This document shows, piece after piece, positions 40,798 through 49,431 of a stretch of DNA of 64,000 nt. The position numbers and the translations under genes are program-made. This DNA comes from Candidatus Saccharibacteria bacterium oral taxon 488 (lineage in GTDB: Bacteria > Patescibacteriota > Saccharimonadia > Saccharimonadales > Saccharimonadaceae): the NCBI GenBank assembly GCA_013100825.1, contig CP040001.1, positions 248,001-312,000 on the forward strand, read 5' to 3'. Within the stretch, counting starts at the first letter, position 1. Each line of letters opens with the position of its first letter. The notes under the pieces are model-generated. The model saw nothing but the letters and a program-made list of their open reading frames with translations. It was not told the DNA's origin and ran no database searches.

Positions 40798-41793
40798 TTA
40801 ATAGGTGTATTTATTCACCAACTTCGCAGTAATCGATTTGTTAAAATCAGCCGTGTTGAGCAACATGACTGCATCGATCTTCTCGGTGGCAATGTCGCTC
40901 ACGCCATAACTTGGCTCGTAGCCGCTAAATACTGCGACAGCGATGTCGAAGGTCAAACTGGTGTCGGTTTTCGTGCCAGCCTTGTTCTTGTCATCGATGA
41001 ACGCTACTCGCAATGCCTTGTGCTCGTCATTATAGCTCATCGCACGGTAGGTTTTGTCGCGGTATAGCTTCTCGATGGACACGGACACCTCAAACTCGCC
41101 GTTTAGAATCTCGCCGTAGGTATCCTTGGAATCCATAGTCTGCTGTGGCTGGAGATTTTTGGTGATCGTTAGCGTCAAGCTCTTGATATCTTTTGCTTCA
41201 GGTGCGGCGTCAAGCCCTGCCAAATCGTCAGCAATCTTAAACATCGCGTGCTTCGCTAGGAATTCAGTGTCATCGATGGTATATGCCACGTTACCACCAC
41301 TGATTTCCTTGCTCTTATGCGACTTAAACACTACCTCCACCTTTGGAAAGTCGTCAGGTGTCCACGTAAACGTCACAGAATCTGCCATGGCGTAGGCAAA
41401 TTGCGCCGATAGGTTTGGTTCCTTGATCGTCATAGTTGCTGAGATATGGTTATTGTCGTCCCTCAGTGTAAACAGGTGCTCTTTAGCGTTGGTGTCGCCC
41501 TGGACGCCAGTGGTGGTTGGTTTCTGTCCAAATACTAGCGCCAGCCAGTAGTACAGCCCCTTGGCCCACAGCTTTGTTGATATCGAGCCGTCGCCCTCTA
41601 CCAGCACGTCGGTTTTACCGTTGTTTTTGATGATCGTGCCGAGCGCTGACTCGTTCATCTTGCTGGTTGGCGAATCCTTAAAGCTAATATCGAGATGTGG
41701 CGCACCGTACGTTGGCGCGACCGCCTTGCCTTTGTCGTTCGGATCTTCCAGCCCGATACCGACAGCAACTTTTCGTCCTGAAAATGTTGGCAT
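40798..41793 (-). CDS. Major tail (tube) protein
   Basis: 331 residues starting MPTFSGRKVAVGIGLEDPND, a typical opening of siphovirus tube proteins. Strand-rich throughout, with VEGDGSISTKLWAKGLYYWL near residue 65. It lies between the tail completion genes and the chaperone genes, the conserved position. It is first in its block after cassette 4. Confidence 0.8.
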   Translation of the reverse strand: MPTFSGRKVAVGIGLEDPNDKGKAVAPTYGAPHLDISFKDSPTSKMNESALGTIIKNNGKTDVLVEGDGSISTKLWAKGLYYWLALVFGQKPTTTGVQGDTNAKEHLFTLRDDNNHISATMTIKEPNLSAQFAYAMADSVTFTWTPDDFPKVEVVFKSHKSKEISGGNVAYTIDDTEFLAKHAMFKIADDLAGLDAAPEAKDIKSLTLTITKNLQPQQTMDSKDTYGEILNGEFEVSVSIEKLYRDKTYRAMSYNDEHKALRVAFIDDKNKAGTKTDTSLTFDIAVAVFSGYEPSYGVSDIATEKIDAVMLLNTADFNKSITAKLVNKYTY

Positions 41794-41830
41794 TTCTTGC
41801 TCCTTTTATTATTACCTAGGTAACAAAAAA

Positions 41831-41901
41831 GCGCCTCCTATAAAGAGGCAAAAAAAGAAAATTGCGACCTTCGGAGACCGCAATTTGTTACTCTAATTAT
41901 A
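41831..41901 (-). promoter_or_regulatory. Promoter-hairpin cassette 4 (major tail protein)
   Basis: Minus strand: TATAAT (41901-41896), then AAATTGCGG...CCGCAATTT-type hairpin (41886-41859) with a long T-run, then a second hairpin GCCTC/GAGGC (41850-41831) with TTTTTT. Double hairpin as in cassette 3. Confidence 0.75.
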
Positions 41902-41907
41902 TCACAA

Positions 41908-42417
41908 TCACGATAATAAGTCTGGACGGAATTGCGCATGTTTAACCTTAAACCGTACAATGGCCTCGGCGGTAAACAGCCCCTTATCGCGTGGCGTGGC
42001 GTCAAACTCCACCGTCGTCTCCTCACCGGCATCAATCCATACACGCTCACCTGGGTCTTGATTAGCTCTCAGCGCGCCGATAATACTGCCTTTTCGTAGT
42101 GTCATATCATCGTGCCGTGCCGCCACCAATTCCACCAGCTCGAGATGGCTGCGCGCGTCTGTTCCTTGATTGAAATCTTTAGTCATATCTACAACCACAC
42201 ACAAGACGATCGCCATATTACTCTCGACTTCGCCGCCAGCTGAATCATGAATCTCGTAGCCGTTGTCAAAACTGATAAACGCCATCGGCTGTGTCAGCTG
42301 GCTTTTGTTTATGACAACAGGGTCGCCATAACCATACCGACCACGCAGAATTGCCGGGCCGTCCTTTTCTAGAATGTCCTTGATTTGCTTGAGTATTGGG
42401 TCAACATATTTAGCCAT
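41908..42417 (-). CDS. Tail terminator/completion-like protein
   Basis: 169 residues. Order (adaptor, morphogenesis protein, this gene, major tail protein) matches the tail terminator of siphoviruses, which caps the tube. The sequence has the mixed alpha/beta character of that fold but no diagnostic motif. Confidence 0.6.
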   Translation of the reverse strand: MAKYVDPILKQIKDILEKDGPAILRGRYGYGDPVVINKSQLTQPMAFISFDNGYEIHDSAGGEVESNMAIVLCVVVDMTKDFNQGTDARSHLELVELVAARHDDMTLRKGSIIGALRANQDPGERVWIDAGEETTVEFDATPRDKGLFTAEAIVRFKVKHAQFRPDLLS

Positions 42418-42429
42418 GGTTTCCTCCTG

Positions 42430-42837
42430 TTACATTATGTGGCGCTGGAATATGCGCGTTACTTCTCTTGCTTGCTGTTCCTCAATCGCCATCATTACGC
42501 GGCGCGGCAGATATTTACGCGGCTGGCGCGACTGATGATACTTAAAATATGGACGCAAGTTAGATATTTCTGCTTTTTTCGTGTATATCCTGCTGCGAAA
42601 ACCACGCCGCATTGCGCCAGTTTTCTCGAGCATCCGCCACGGATATGCCTTTTTGCGTCGCTTCCACTTGCCCCACACGCCACCGTGCGAGCCAAAGTTC
42701 TGGTCGATGACTTTCATCATGTAATCTGCGGATTCTTTGAGCGGTGCTTGCAGGTTTTTAGCTTTACGCCCACGCGTATCTAAATCCCGCAAAACTTCTT
42801 TGCGTCCCTCGACAGAGAATACCAGCTGCAAGCCCAT
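42430..42837 (-). CDS. Phage virion morphogenesis protein (Mu gpG / P2 gpS-like)
   Basis: 135 residues. The motif set W-G-K-W-K-R-R-K-K-A followed by LEKTGAMRRGFRSRI and a conserved YFKYHQ...RKYLPRRVM is that of the virion morphogenesis family (PF05069), tail completion proteins acting at the head-tail interface. Neighbouring Mu-like capsid genes fit. Confidence 0.8.
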   Translation of the reverse strand: MGLQLVFSVEGRKEVLRDLDTRGRKAKNLQAPLKESADYMMKVIDQNFGSHGGVWGKWKRRKKAYPWRMLEKTGAMRRGFRSRIYTKKAEISNLRPYFKYHQSRQPRKYLPRRVMMAIEEQQAREVTRIFQRHIM

Positions 42838-42840
42838 AGC

Positions 42841-43542
42841 TTAATCCTCGCGCTCATAGTAGTCGTCATTGCGCGGATGCCGCCTATCCGGAAAATCGCC
42901 GAATAAATCACCGTCGCATCGCGCACCAACAGCGCCAAATCCAGCGCTCAGGCCATCACTGCCATCACCGCAAACGCCGCCAGATTTCACAAACTCTTGC
43001 ATATCTTGTTTTACGACCTCTAGCCGCTTATAGCCGTCCTTGCTCGTGCCCTCAATGTCTTGATTAAAACCATACTCGCGGATCAACAACCGAGCGGCCG
43101 CGTAGTTCGTACACAGCTCCACTACCCTGCCTGGGATTTCGCGACCATATTTACCATACGGCGCACAGGGGTCAACTCCTTCCATGCTCTTATCAATCCA
43201 AGCTATCGCTGCCTTGCGTGCCAGTCCAACTACACGCAGTGGCACGGAAGCGTATGAATAGTCGATTGTAACTACCGAATTGTGTTTTGGCGCTTTTTCT
43301 AGTTCAATCACGCCGAATGCTTCATTTACGCTAACAGCCTTAACGGGTACACCATCGACGAACACCACGAAATCATCAACCGTGACTGTATCGTCGAAAT
43401 TACGATCGGTGATAGGCTTGCGGTCGGTTGTAAATGTTGTATTTATTCCATCAACCACGCCACTCAAAGCTACGCCATTTTCAACATGGTGTAGCCCTGC
43501 TTCCTCGAGTATATCTTGTAGTGTTGTGTAATACGCTGTCAT
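42841..43542 (-). CDS. Head-tail connector/adaptor-like protein
   Basis: 233 residues from the second Met (43542). The N-terminal ~90 residues are strand-rich (VVDGINTTFTTDRKPITDRN), followed by a helical half (VVGLARKAAIAWIDKSM, VVELCTNYAAARLLIREYGF) like head completion adaptors, and an unusual Gly/Asp-rich C-terminal tail. An eight-base inverted repeat (GGCAGCGG/CCGCTGCC, 43568-43595) lies just upstream. Confidence 0.6.
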   Translation of the reverse strand: MTAYYTTLQDILEEAGLHHVENGVALSGVVDGINTTFTTDRKPITDRNFDDTVTVDDFVVFVDGVPVKAVSVNEAFGVIELEKAPKHNSVVTIDYSYASVPLRVVGLARKAAIAWIDKSMEGVDPCAPYGKYGREIPGRVVELCTNYAAARLLIREYGFNQDIEGTSKDGYKRLEVVKQDMQEFVKSGGVCGDGSDGLSAGFGAVGARCDGDLFGDFPDRRHPRNDDYYERED

Positions 43543-43606
43543 TTGCAATTTATACCTTTCTCATTCTGGCAGCGGAAATACTCCTATCCGCTGCCATGTC
43601 AGAAAG

Positions 43607-43786
43607 CTATTCGCTTTGCTCAGAAAGAATGTTTTTAACTTTCTTCTCGGCTGCCTCTTGCGATTTAGCCATTGTTACGCCAAATCCGTCAACCCAGAAG
43701 GCTTTTTCAGCTTTCTTGTTTTCAGATTTTGGCTGGCTGGTCTGCTCTGGAGCTTTCTTGTTTTCAGATTTTGGCTGATCTTCCAT
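43607..43786 (-). CDS. Small capsid-region protein with duplicated motif (59 aa)
   Basis: ATG 43786 with GGAGGAAG upstream; stop at 43607-43609. The first third contains the motif QPKSENKKA twice (a ~27-base direct repeat), then EKAFWVDGFGVTMAKSQ and a helical tail. It starts ten bases after the major capsid stop. Its position suggests a head accessory protein; not recognised. Confidence 0.65.
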   Translation of the reverse strand: MEDQPKSENKKAPEQTSQPKSENKKAEKAFWVDGFGVTMAKSQEAAEKKVKNILSEQSE

Positions 43787-43795
43787 GACTTCCTC

Positions 43796-44650
43796 CTAAG
43801 AACCCACCGAACCGGCAATTAATCGATAATTTGCATACGCAGCGTCAAAGCGACCGTCAGTACCCCAAGTGTAGACGTCCTGGTCTTCCTGGCGATCTTT
43901 CAGGATTTGGCGCAGCTTTCCAATTGGGCGGCGTTCACACACTTCAACTGGCTTGACCTTTCGACTCAGGCAGGCAACATACCAGCTATTATCTGTAATT
44001 TGCGGAATAACCAAAATCTTTGCGGTGTGGTAGTTAGTGTTACTTTCCCCGCCAGCAAGATTCTCTTTCTCGACAACAGCACGCGCCTTGCTTTCCATGT
44101 TTGGTCCAACGATCAAAGTGTCGACGAGATAGCCAAACGATTTGCCGTTTTCAGCTTTCTGAGTCTGGACTTTCAGGCGAGCAGCTTCGTAATTAGCAGC
44201 TGTCAGGTCGCCAGTTTGTAGGTTGCCGTGCTCAGTAGAGAAGAAGTTGTGTCCATCGCCAGACTTCGTGACGAAGCCCTTGTTGATAGCCTCGATAGCC
44301 AAGGCCGAGTACATCAACTTGTTTTCAAGAGCCATTTCTTCAATACCTGATTTGTAAATGCCAAGCTCGTCGTCTTCGATATCTGCACCGTCAATGGCAA
44401 CAGACTGCTCCCATTTACCAATTTTCTGCATCTCCACGTTGAACGAGAACGTGCCTGGTCGACGCTCACTCTCCCAACGCCTCATGCCTGGTACGGCGGT
44501 TAGGTTCAAAATCCGCGCAAAACCAGATTTGTTTGGAGTAATGGCATACAAATCTTTAGCTATGTCGTTCGACTCTTCGCTCATTGCTTTGCGGAAAATT
44601 GTCTTGACGTACAGGTCCGCGCGACCGAGCTGTGTAGGATTCAAACTCAT
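43796..44650 (-). CDS. Major capsid protein, Mu gpT-like
   Basis: 284 residues, starting MSLNPTQLGRADLYVKTIFR. FSTEHGNLQTG, the VDTLIVGPNMESKARAVV segment and the terminal YTWGTDGRFDAAYANYRLI are characteristic of the Mu-like gpT major head family. It follows the protease/scaffold and decoration genes in the standard order. HK97 fold is expected for the family. Confidence 0.85.
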   Translation of the reverse strand: MSLNPTQLGRADLYVKTIFRKAMSEESNDIAKDLYAITPNKSGFARILNLTAVPGMRRWESERRPGTFSFNVEMQKIGKWEQSVAIDGADIEDDELGIYKSGIEEMALENKLMYSALAIEAINKGFVTKSGDGHNFFSTEHGNLQTGDLTAANYEAARLKVQTQKAENGKSFGYLVDTLIVGPNMESKARAVVEKENLAGGESNTNYHTAKILVIPQITDNSWYVACLSRKVKPVEVCERRPIGKLRQILKDRQEDQDVYTWGTDGRFDAAYANYRLIAGSVGS

Positions 44651-44663
44651 TTTCTATTCCTTT

Positions 44664-45041
44664 CTATCGTAATTTAACTCGAACCGATGTAGTCGATTCA
44701 ATTTTAGTAATAATCCCGATGACTACAGCGTCATTGCCTGTTGCCAAACCGACAGTATTGTCATCAACGAGCGCGACATTTTTGCCTACGTTCGCTTGAA
44801 TACCGACAGTAGCCGCACAGTTAAAGCTCACCACGCCCTCAGTGTATACGCGCACTAGTCCACCGGTTACGGATTCCTGGGCGACGCCTACAAAAGGCTC
44901 TTTTGGAGCGCCAGCATGTGCATAGCCGTTGCTTGCGATTGTCACAGCAGCGCCGTGAAAAATCTTATTTGTTCCCGCATCAACTTCAACCAAATCACCG
45001 GTTTGTCGGCTGTCGTCTCGCGGAGCTGTTAGATTAGCCAT
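44664..45041 (-). CDS. Capsid decoration-like protein (DUF2190-like)
   Basis: 125 residues, Gly/Val/Ala-rich, all-beta, e.g. GDLVEVDAGTNKIFHGAAVT and KEPFVGVAQESVTGG. DUF2190 proteins decorate the capsids of many siphoviruses and Mu-like phages and sit between protease and major capsid, as here. Confidence 0.7.
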   Translation of the reverse strand: MANLTAPRDDSRQTGDLVEVDAGTNKIFHGAAVTIASNGYAHAGAPKEPFVGVAQESVTGGLVRVYTEGVVSFNCAATVGIQANVGKNVALVDDNTVGLATGNDAVVIGIITKIESTTSVRVKLR

Positions 45042-45044
45042 TTG

Positions 45045-46178
45045 CTATTCTCCCTTTTCCTGACGTTTAGTTTCTTTCAAATCTTCTTCGCTCAAGCCGA
45101 GGTCTGTCAGGCTTTGTTCATCCTCGCTTAGCTGAACTTCATCGCCGCCACCGTTGCCTTCGCCGTCAGTTCCTTTCTCGTCGGTCAAGTTCAGTTTTGG
45201 ACTTGCCTCGATAAACTCGCTTAATAACGTATCAACAGTCTTGGTTTCATCATCAGATAGGTGGATTTCAGTGCTTGATGCCTCGGATAGCGCCATAAAT
45301 GCATCTTTTTGAGCTGGCACCACCTTGCCATCACTCAACAACTTGTTAAACTTCGCCTCAGCGTCGCGCTTTGCTGCTGCAGCTTCCTTTTCTGCCAGCG
45401 CAGCTTCGCGATCGGCCAATGCTTTCTCGCGTTTGGACAGCTCATCCTCTTTGTCATTATCTTTTGGCGCCTCAGCGTCAGCGATTTGTTGCTTCACAGC
45501 TTCTGCTTGGTCTTCTGGCACTTCAATCTCAGCACCAGCAGCAACCGTTTCGGTTTTGTTTTCGCCGTCAACCGCGTAGGTTACTTCAACGTCAAACTCG
45601 CGGTCATTCTTAACTTTTACTGTCATAGTCTTGTCCTCCTTTTCATAATCTTGACTATCACTAAACAATATTGCCGGTACTTCATCGGCAAGCGGCACAA
45701 ATCGCCGCATACCTTTGATATACGGGTCAACAACTAGCCCGACATGCTTCAACAGCGGCCCAACAAACTTGCCGGTCTTTTTGTCGAGGTAATTGTCTTC
45801 AAAACCCATTGACACGTCAGGAATATTGCGATTCTCAATGCTTTTTGCGGTTTCATCGTCTCGTATTTCGATGACAGCGTTGATTCCATCGTCGGTCAAC
45901 TCCATATCGACCATTTCACCCCTATTCCAAGCCGCCAGCTCAGATGAATTCCTAGGATGACCCAGCGGTACTGCCACAACGCCGTATTTACCATTGTCAA
46001 AGTTCTCTTTCAGCCGCTTGCCGAATAGCTTATCAAGCACCATCCTTTTTGAGGTGTTGTTTGGATCAACATACTCACCGAACTGACAAATCTGCTTCTT
46101 GAAACGCTTATATTTACCGCCCTCACTGTCGGCTAGCTCTACCTTTGTGTCTCGATTGATAAAAACATGCATACTCAT
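45045..46178 (-). CDS. Mu I-like prohead protease with scaffold
   Basis: 377 residues. The N-terminal ~170 residues match the Mu protein I protease family, including DVSMGFEDNY with the candidate serine, and GPLLKHVGLVVDP. The middle is an acidic strand-rich part, and residues ~240-290 form a charged coiled coil (LADREAALAEKEAAAAKRDA) typical of scaffolds. In Mu the protease and scaffold share one gene. The C-terminus is very acidic. Confidence 0.82.
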   Translation of the reverse strand: MSMHVFINRDTKVELADSEGGKYKRFKKQICQFGEYVDPNNTSKRMVLDKLFGKRLKENFDNGKYGVVAVPLGHPRNSSELAAWNRGEMVDMELTDDGINAVIEIRDDETAKSIENRNIPDVSMGFEDNYLDKKTGKFVGPLLKHVGLVVDPYIKGMRRFVPLADEVPAILFSDSQDYEKEDKTMTVKVKNDREFDVEVTYAVDGENKTETVAAGAEIEVPEDQAEAVKQQIADAEAPKDNDKEDELSKREKALADREAALAEKEAAAAKRDAEAKFNKLLSDGKVVPAQKDAFMALSEASSTEIHLSDDETKTVDTLLSEFIEASPKLNLTDEKGTDGEGNGGGDEVQLSEDEQSLTDLGLSEEDLKETKRQEKGE

Positions 46179-46310
46179 ATGATTTCTCCTGGCTGAACCG
46201 CGACCGCACGCAGGCGAGAAAGTGGAGTTTTACAATATCAACTGTAAAATGTTTGTGTTGCAATTATTCAAGAGTAATTCACAGAGGGTAACTTCCGATG
46301 CCAAAAAGAA

Positions 46311-46354
46311 AAATTGCGACCTACATGCGATCGCAATTCATTACGGCTATTATA
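46311..46354 (-). promoter_or_regulatory. Promoter-hairpin cassette 5 (protease/capsid block)
   Basis: Minus strand: TGTGGTATAAT (-10 at 46354-46349), then GAATTGCGATCGCATGTAGG with its partner CGCAATTT (46339-46311) and TTTCTTTTT. About 130 bases of leader follow before the protease ATG. Confidence 0.75.
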
Positions 46355-46378
46355 CCACAAAGGCTATATTAGCAACAA

Positions 46379-49348
46379 CTATTCATCGTTATCTTTGGAT
46401 TTGATAGCTTCAGGGTGCTCATTAAAGTAGTCAGAGTCCATTTGCCAGATGTGGTGTAGGCGCCTGGTTGTTTGGCTCGGCTTGTAGCCTGGATCAGCAA
46501 GGCGCTTTTTGGAGCGCTCGTACGATTCGTCAATCTCCCTCAGTAAATCCTCAGTGAGGATACTATCGTTGCTATTATCCAAGTATTTTGTATCGTCCGT
46601 CATCTCCACCTCCGCTACTATAACTCCATTATCCCTCTTTGAGAGATTTTTTACAACAAACTTCTTGCCTCGAGATAGTAGGTATTCTCGTTCATTAATT
46701 GTTGAATTGACATTATTATCTGCCAATGTTTTCTCAATGTCCAAATATGGCATATTCTTGGGTGCACGAAATACCAGGATGTATTTTTGCCAATCAGCTT
46801 TCTCTGCAAATTCCATTGATATGTCGCGGCTTGTCGATGTTGACAGAAAATTAGGGTTGTTTATCTCCTCACCTACCTTCAAAGGTTTCTTAAATCCTAC
46901 GCCGCGGTACAGCAATACGTCATTTTCCAGAGTCGTCCTCTTAATCGCTTTATCTAACTGCTTTATGTCATTTTCAGCATACGGATTCATAGGATGTTTA
47001 CCCAACAGCGCCTGGTTAATGTTGATGTACCCATTCCCTTTATACGCCTCAATGCTCGACAGCTCCGCCTTTGTGTATTTCAATGCTCCAGGTATCGTAT
47101 TTGCCAGCTCAGCTTTGGTTGTTCTCTGAATATATTCCAGCTGCTCAATGAGCTTATTATCAATCCCTGTTACCGCCGGCAACTTATAGTCCTTGTTTAG
47201 CGCCGACACCCTCACCCAAATGCAACCACAGTTGATGTGCTTTGGCGGCCGCTGGAACGTAGTTCTGCGTTCGTTGGCAGAAATCACCTTGCCGTCTAGC
47301 TCGGCGCAAATTGGACAGGTGTTTTTCTCCATCCGCGCCGACCACTGATAGACAGCCGTGTCGTCATCTTCATCAAAGAATGAAAAACTATCATCACGCC
47401 CATCATTCATACCCTGCGTAACAATCGTGCCTTTTGTACCGAGCACCGCTTGCGTTATCCAGGCGCTGGTCAATAAGCCAATTGATTCTAACATCGCATT
47501 GCGGGCAGCTTCGTCCTGTCTGCCGCCAGTATTAGATATTCCAGCTTCTTCATCAATGTCCTCGTCGTCACCATCAGCCAAGTTAATAGGCTGCTTCAAC
47601 TTCTCGCCAGCAATAATATTACGCACGTCTTCAGTCTGCATATTGATAATGAAATCCACGTATTGTTTTTCTCGCGCCCTCAGCTCCTTTTTCAGAACTG
47701 GTGCTGGCAGCTTCTGCTCATCTGCCGCGGATAGCTTGCCGTAGTTGTAAGCTGTGCGATATTGTTTTGCCAGCAGCGCAGAATAGCTAGCCGGCAGCGT
47801 GAACTCCTCATCGAGCGAGATATCAGCCACCGCTTTACGCAGTTCCTCGGTCGCTGCGGTTTCAAAACTTACCTCCTGATCAGCCATCCACTTTTCGATT
47901 GCCTTGAACTTGACGCGTTTTTCGGCGTCGGTCAAATCTCGGTCGATCGCGACGTGCTCGTGCGGCTCAGGTAGAGCAACTTCGCCAAGTTTGTCATCTT
48001 CGCCTAGAAATTTGCCGGCGTCGCCGCCAGAACCTCCATCTTTGTCATCTTCCGCGTTTTTATTCTCTTTACCAGTGGGCTTGTCGTCTTCCGCGTCTTC
48101 CTGTCGTCGCTTTTTAATCGCTTCTAAGTCAATACCAAGGCGTGTCGCTGTTGATTCCTCGATTCCAGCAGCAATATCATCCGACACCTTGTCTTTTTGC
48201 ACAAGCAACTTGAACGCCTCAAACACCGCCGAGATAATCGATTCGTCCGGTGTATCGAAATGAAATTCTGGATAGTGTCGTTCGGCAAAATTCAAGTCAA
48301 TGAGGTTAGCGATGAGGTATTGGTTGATATGCGCTTCCAGTAACCGCATGACACCGGTGATAGCCGTTTGCAACAGATCTTTTTGATTGGTGCTCAGGCT
48401 GTACGAACCAACATTACTTGCCGAGCCTTGTGTTGCGGTAAGAATAACGCTCGCATGAAATGCTCGCGCCATCTCAGAGTTTTGCCGCTCAATCGATTGG
48501 TGTGGATCACGACCCTCCGTGTTTAGTACGTCGAGCTCGTAACCATATGGCAGTGACGCTACTGAGTTACGCTTGCCCAACCTGCCCAACACCTCAAGCG
48601 CCTTATTGCGTGCTTTTTTTAGCTGATCAGAGACGACGCCGTCAGCGGTACGCCGCAAAACTTTCGGTTTAATTGCGTCAGCTTGCAAAGCAATACTATC
48701 CAGGTATTCTAGTCGACGTTTCTTGTCGTAGCGTGGATACAGCGGCTTGAACGCACTGCGTCCGTAAAGGTAACTGCGACTCTTGCCATAAGTGAACAAG
48801 AAGCATTTGTGTGCTGGAATAATTATCTCGTGATAAACACCATCGGAGTCAGCAGCGCGCTGTTTTGTTCCGCCAAAACCACCATCCGTGTCACGAATGA
48901 GTGTGAGCGTGGTGGCGTCGCGGTGCGCTAGCCTCTTGAGTACTAATTTGCCGTCTCGCACTTCGTAAACCTTTTCAAACAGCGCAAACCCCTCGTAAAT
49001 CGCCGCTAGAGATTGATCAATAAACAGACTCATTGGCGTTTGCATTCCGCCCTTGTGTGGTGGCTCTAGTAAATTGCGCCGCACCAGCTCAGCTTGCACT
49101 TCCCCCTCATCGTTACTGTCGGCGTCAATATGATACGTTGCCGCCAGAATACTCATAGTAAAGATGTTATACAGCGCTTCAACGGTCGTGTCGTTGTCGA
49201 GCATTTTGCGGTAATCTTCAATTTTGATGTCGTCAACTCGTGACTCCTCGCTATCAAAGCCCTCAAATACAATGTCGCCGGCAAAGCCGATTTCGCTTGT
49301 TAGATTTTTCGGTGTCGGTTCTGGGTTGTTTTTACTAAAAAATGCCAC
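46379..49348 (-). CDS. Portal - Mu F-like head protein - ADP-ribosyltransferase fusion
   Basis: 989 residues in three parts. Residues ~1-430 are a Mu gp29-type portal (ILAATYHIDADSNDEG, SLAAIYEGFALFEKVYEVRD, GSYSLSTNQKDLL). Residues ~520-710 resemble the Mu F / SPP1 gp7 minor head protein, with TCPICAELDGK and PPKHINCGC. Residues ~800-920 are an R-S-E class ADP-ribosyltransferase: Arg815 in LYRGVG, STS at 836-838 in NFLSTSTS, and the ExE pair Glu886/Glu888 in NEREYLL. The charged linkers are long. A virion-borne toxin domain would be delivered with DNA, as T4 Alt is. Confidence 0.88.
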   Translation of the reverse strand: MAFFSKNNPEPTPKNLTSEIGFAGDIVFEGFDSEESRVDDIKIEDYRKMLDNDTTVEALYNIFTMSILAATYHIDADSNDEGEVQAELVRRNLLEPPHKGGMQTPMSLFIDQSLAAIYEGFALFEKVYEVRDGKLVLKRLAHRDATTLTLIRDTDGGFGGTKQRAADSDGVYHEIIIPAHKCFLFTYGKSRSYLYGRSAFKPLYPRYDKKRRLEYLDSIALQADAIKPKVLRRTADGVVSDQLKKARNKALEVLGRLGKRNSVASLPYGYELDVLNTEGRDPHQSIERQNSEMARAFHASVILTATQGSASNVGSYSLSTNQKDLLQTAITGVMRLLEAHINQYLIANLIDLNFAERHYPEFHFDTPDESIISAVFEAFKLLVQKDKVSDDIAAGIEESTATRLGIDLEAIKKRRQEDAEDDKPTGKENKNAEDDKDGGSGGDAGKFLGEDDKLGEVALPEPHEHVAIDRDLTDAEKRVKFKAIEKWMADQEVSFETAATEELRKAVADISLDEEFTLPASYSALLAKQYRTAYNYGKLSAADEQKLPAPVLKKELRAREKQYVDFIINMQTEDVRNIIAGEKLKQPINLADGDDEDIDEEAGISNTGGRQDEAARNAMLESIGLLTSAWITQAVLGTKGTIVTQGMNDGRDDSFSFFDEDDDTAVYQWSARMEKNTCPICAELDGKVISANERRTTFQRPPKHINCGCIWVRVSALNKDYKLPAVTGIDNKLIEQLEYIQRTTKAELANTIPGALKYTKAELSSIEAYKGNGYININQALLGKHPMNPYAENDIKQLDKAIKRTTLENDVLLYRGVGFKKPLKVGEEINNPNFLSTSTSRDISMEFAEKADWQKYILVFRAPKNMPYLDIEKTLADNNVNSTINEREYLLSRGKKFVVKNLSKRDNGVIVAEVEMTDDTKYLDNSNDSILTEDLLREIDESYERSKKRLADPGYKPSQTTRRLHHIWQMDSDYFNEHPEAIKSKDNDE

Positions 49349-49391
49349 TACTTTGCTCCTCGCAATAGGCGGCTACCCTAGACCAAAAGAA

Positions 49392-49431
49392 AAATGCGGC
49401 TGTGATAACCGCAATTTCTAGCTTGATTATA
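49392..49431 (-). promoter_or_regulatory. Promoter-hairpin cassette 6 (portal gene)
   Basis: Minus strand: TGTGGTATAAT (-10 at 49431-49426), then AAATTGCGG/CCGCATTTTT hairpin (49417-49392) and T-run, before ATG 49348. The -10 box overlaps the end of the terminase gene. Confidence 0.75.

Noticed and set aside
43568..43595. Terminator between the 59-residue gene and the connector gene
   Set aside because: The eight-base stem is perfect, but no T-run follows on the minus strand and the late operon must continue. It may be a leader hairpin.
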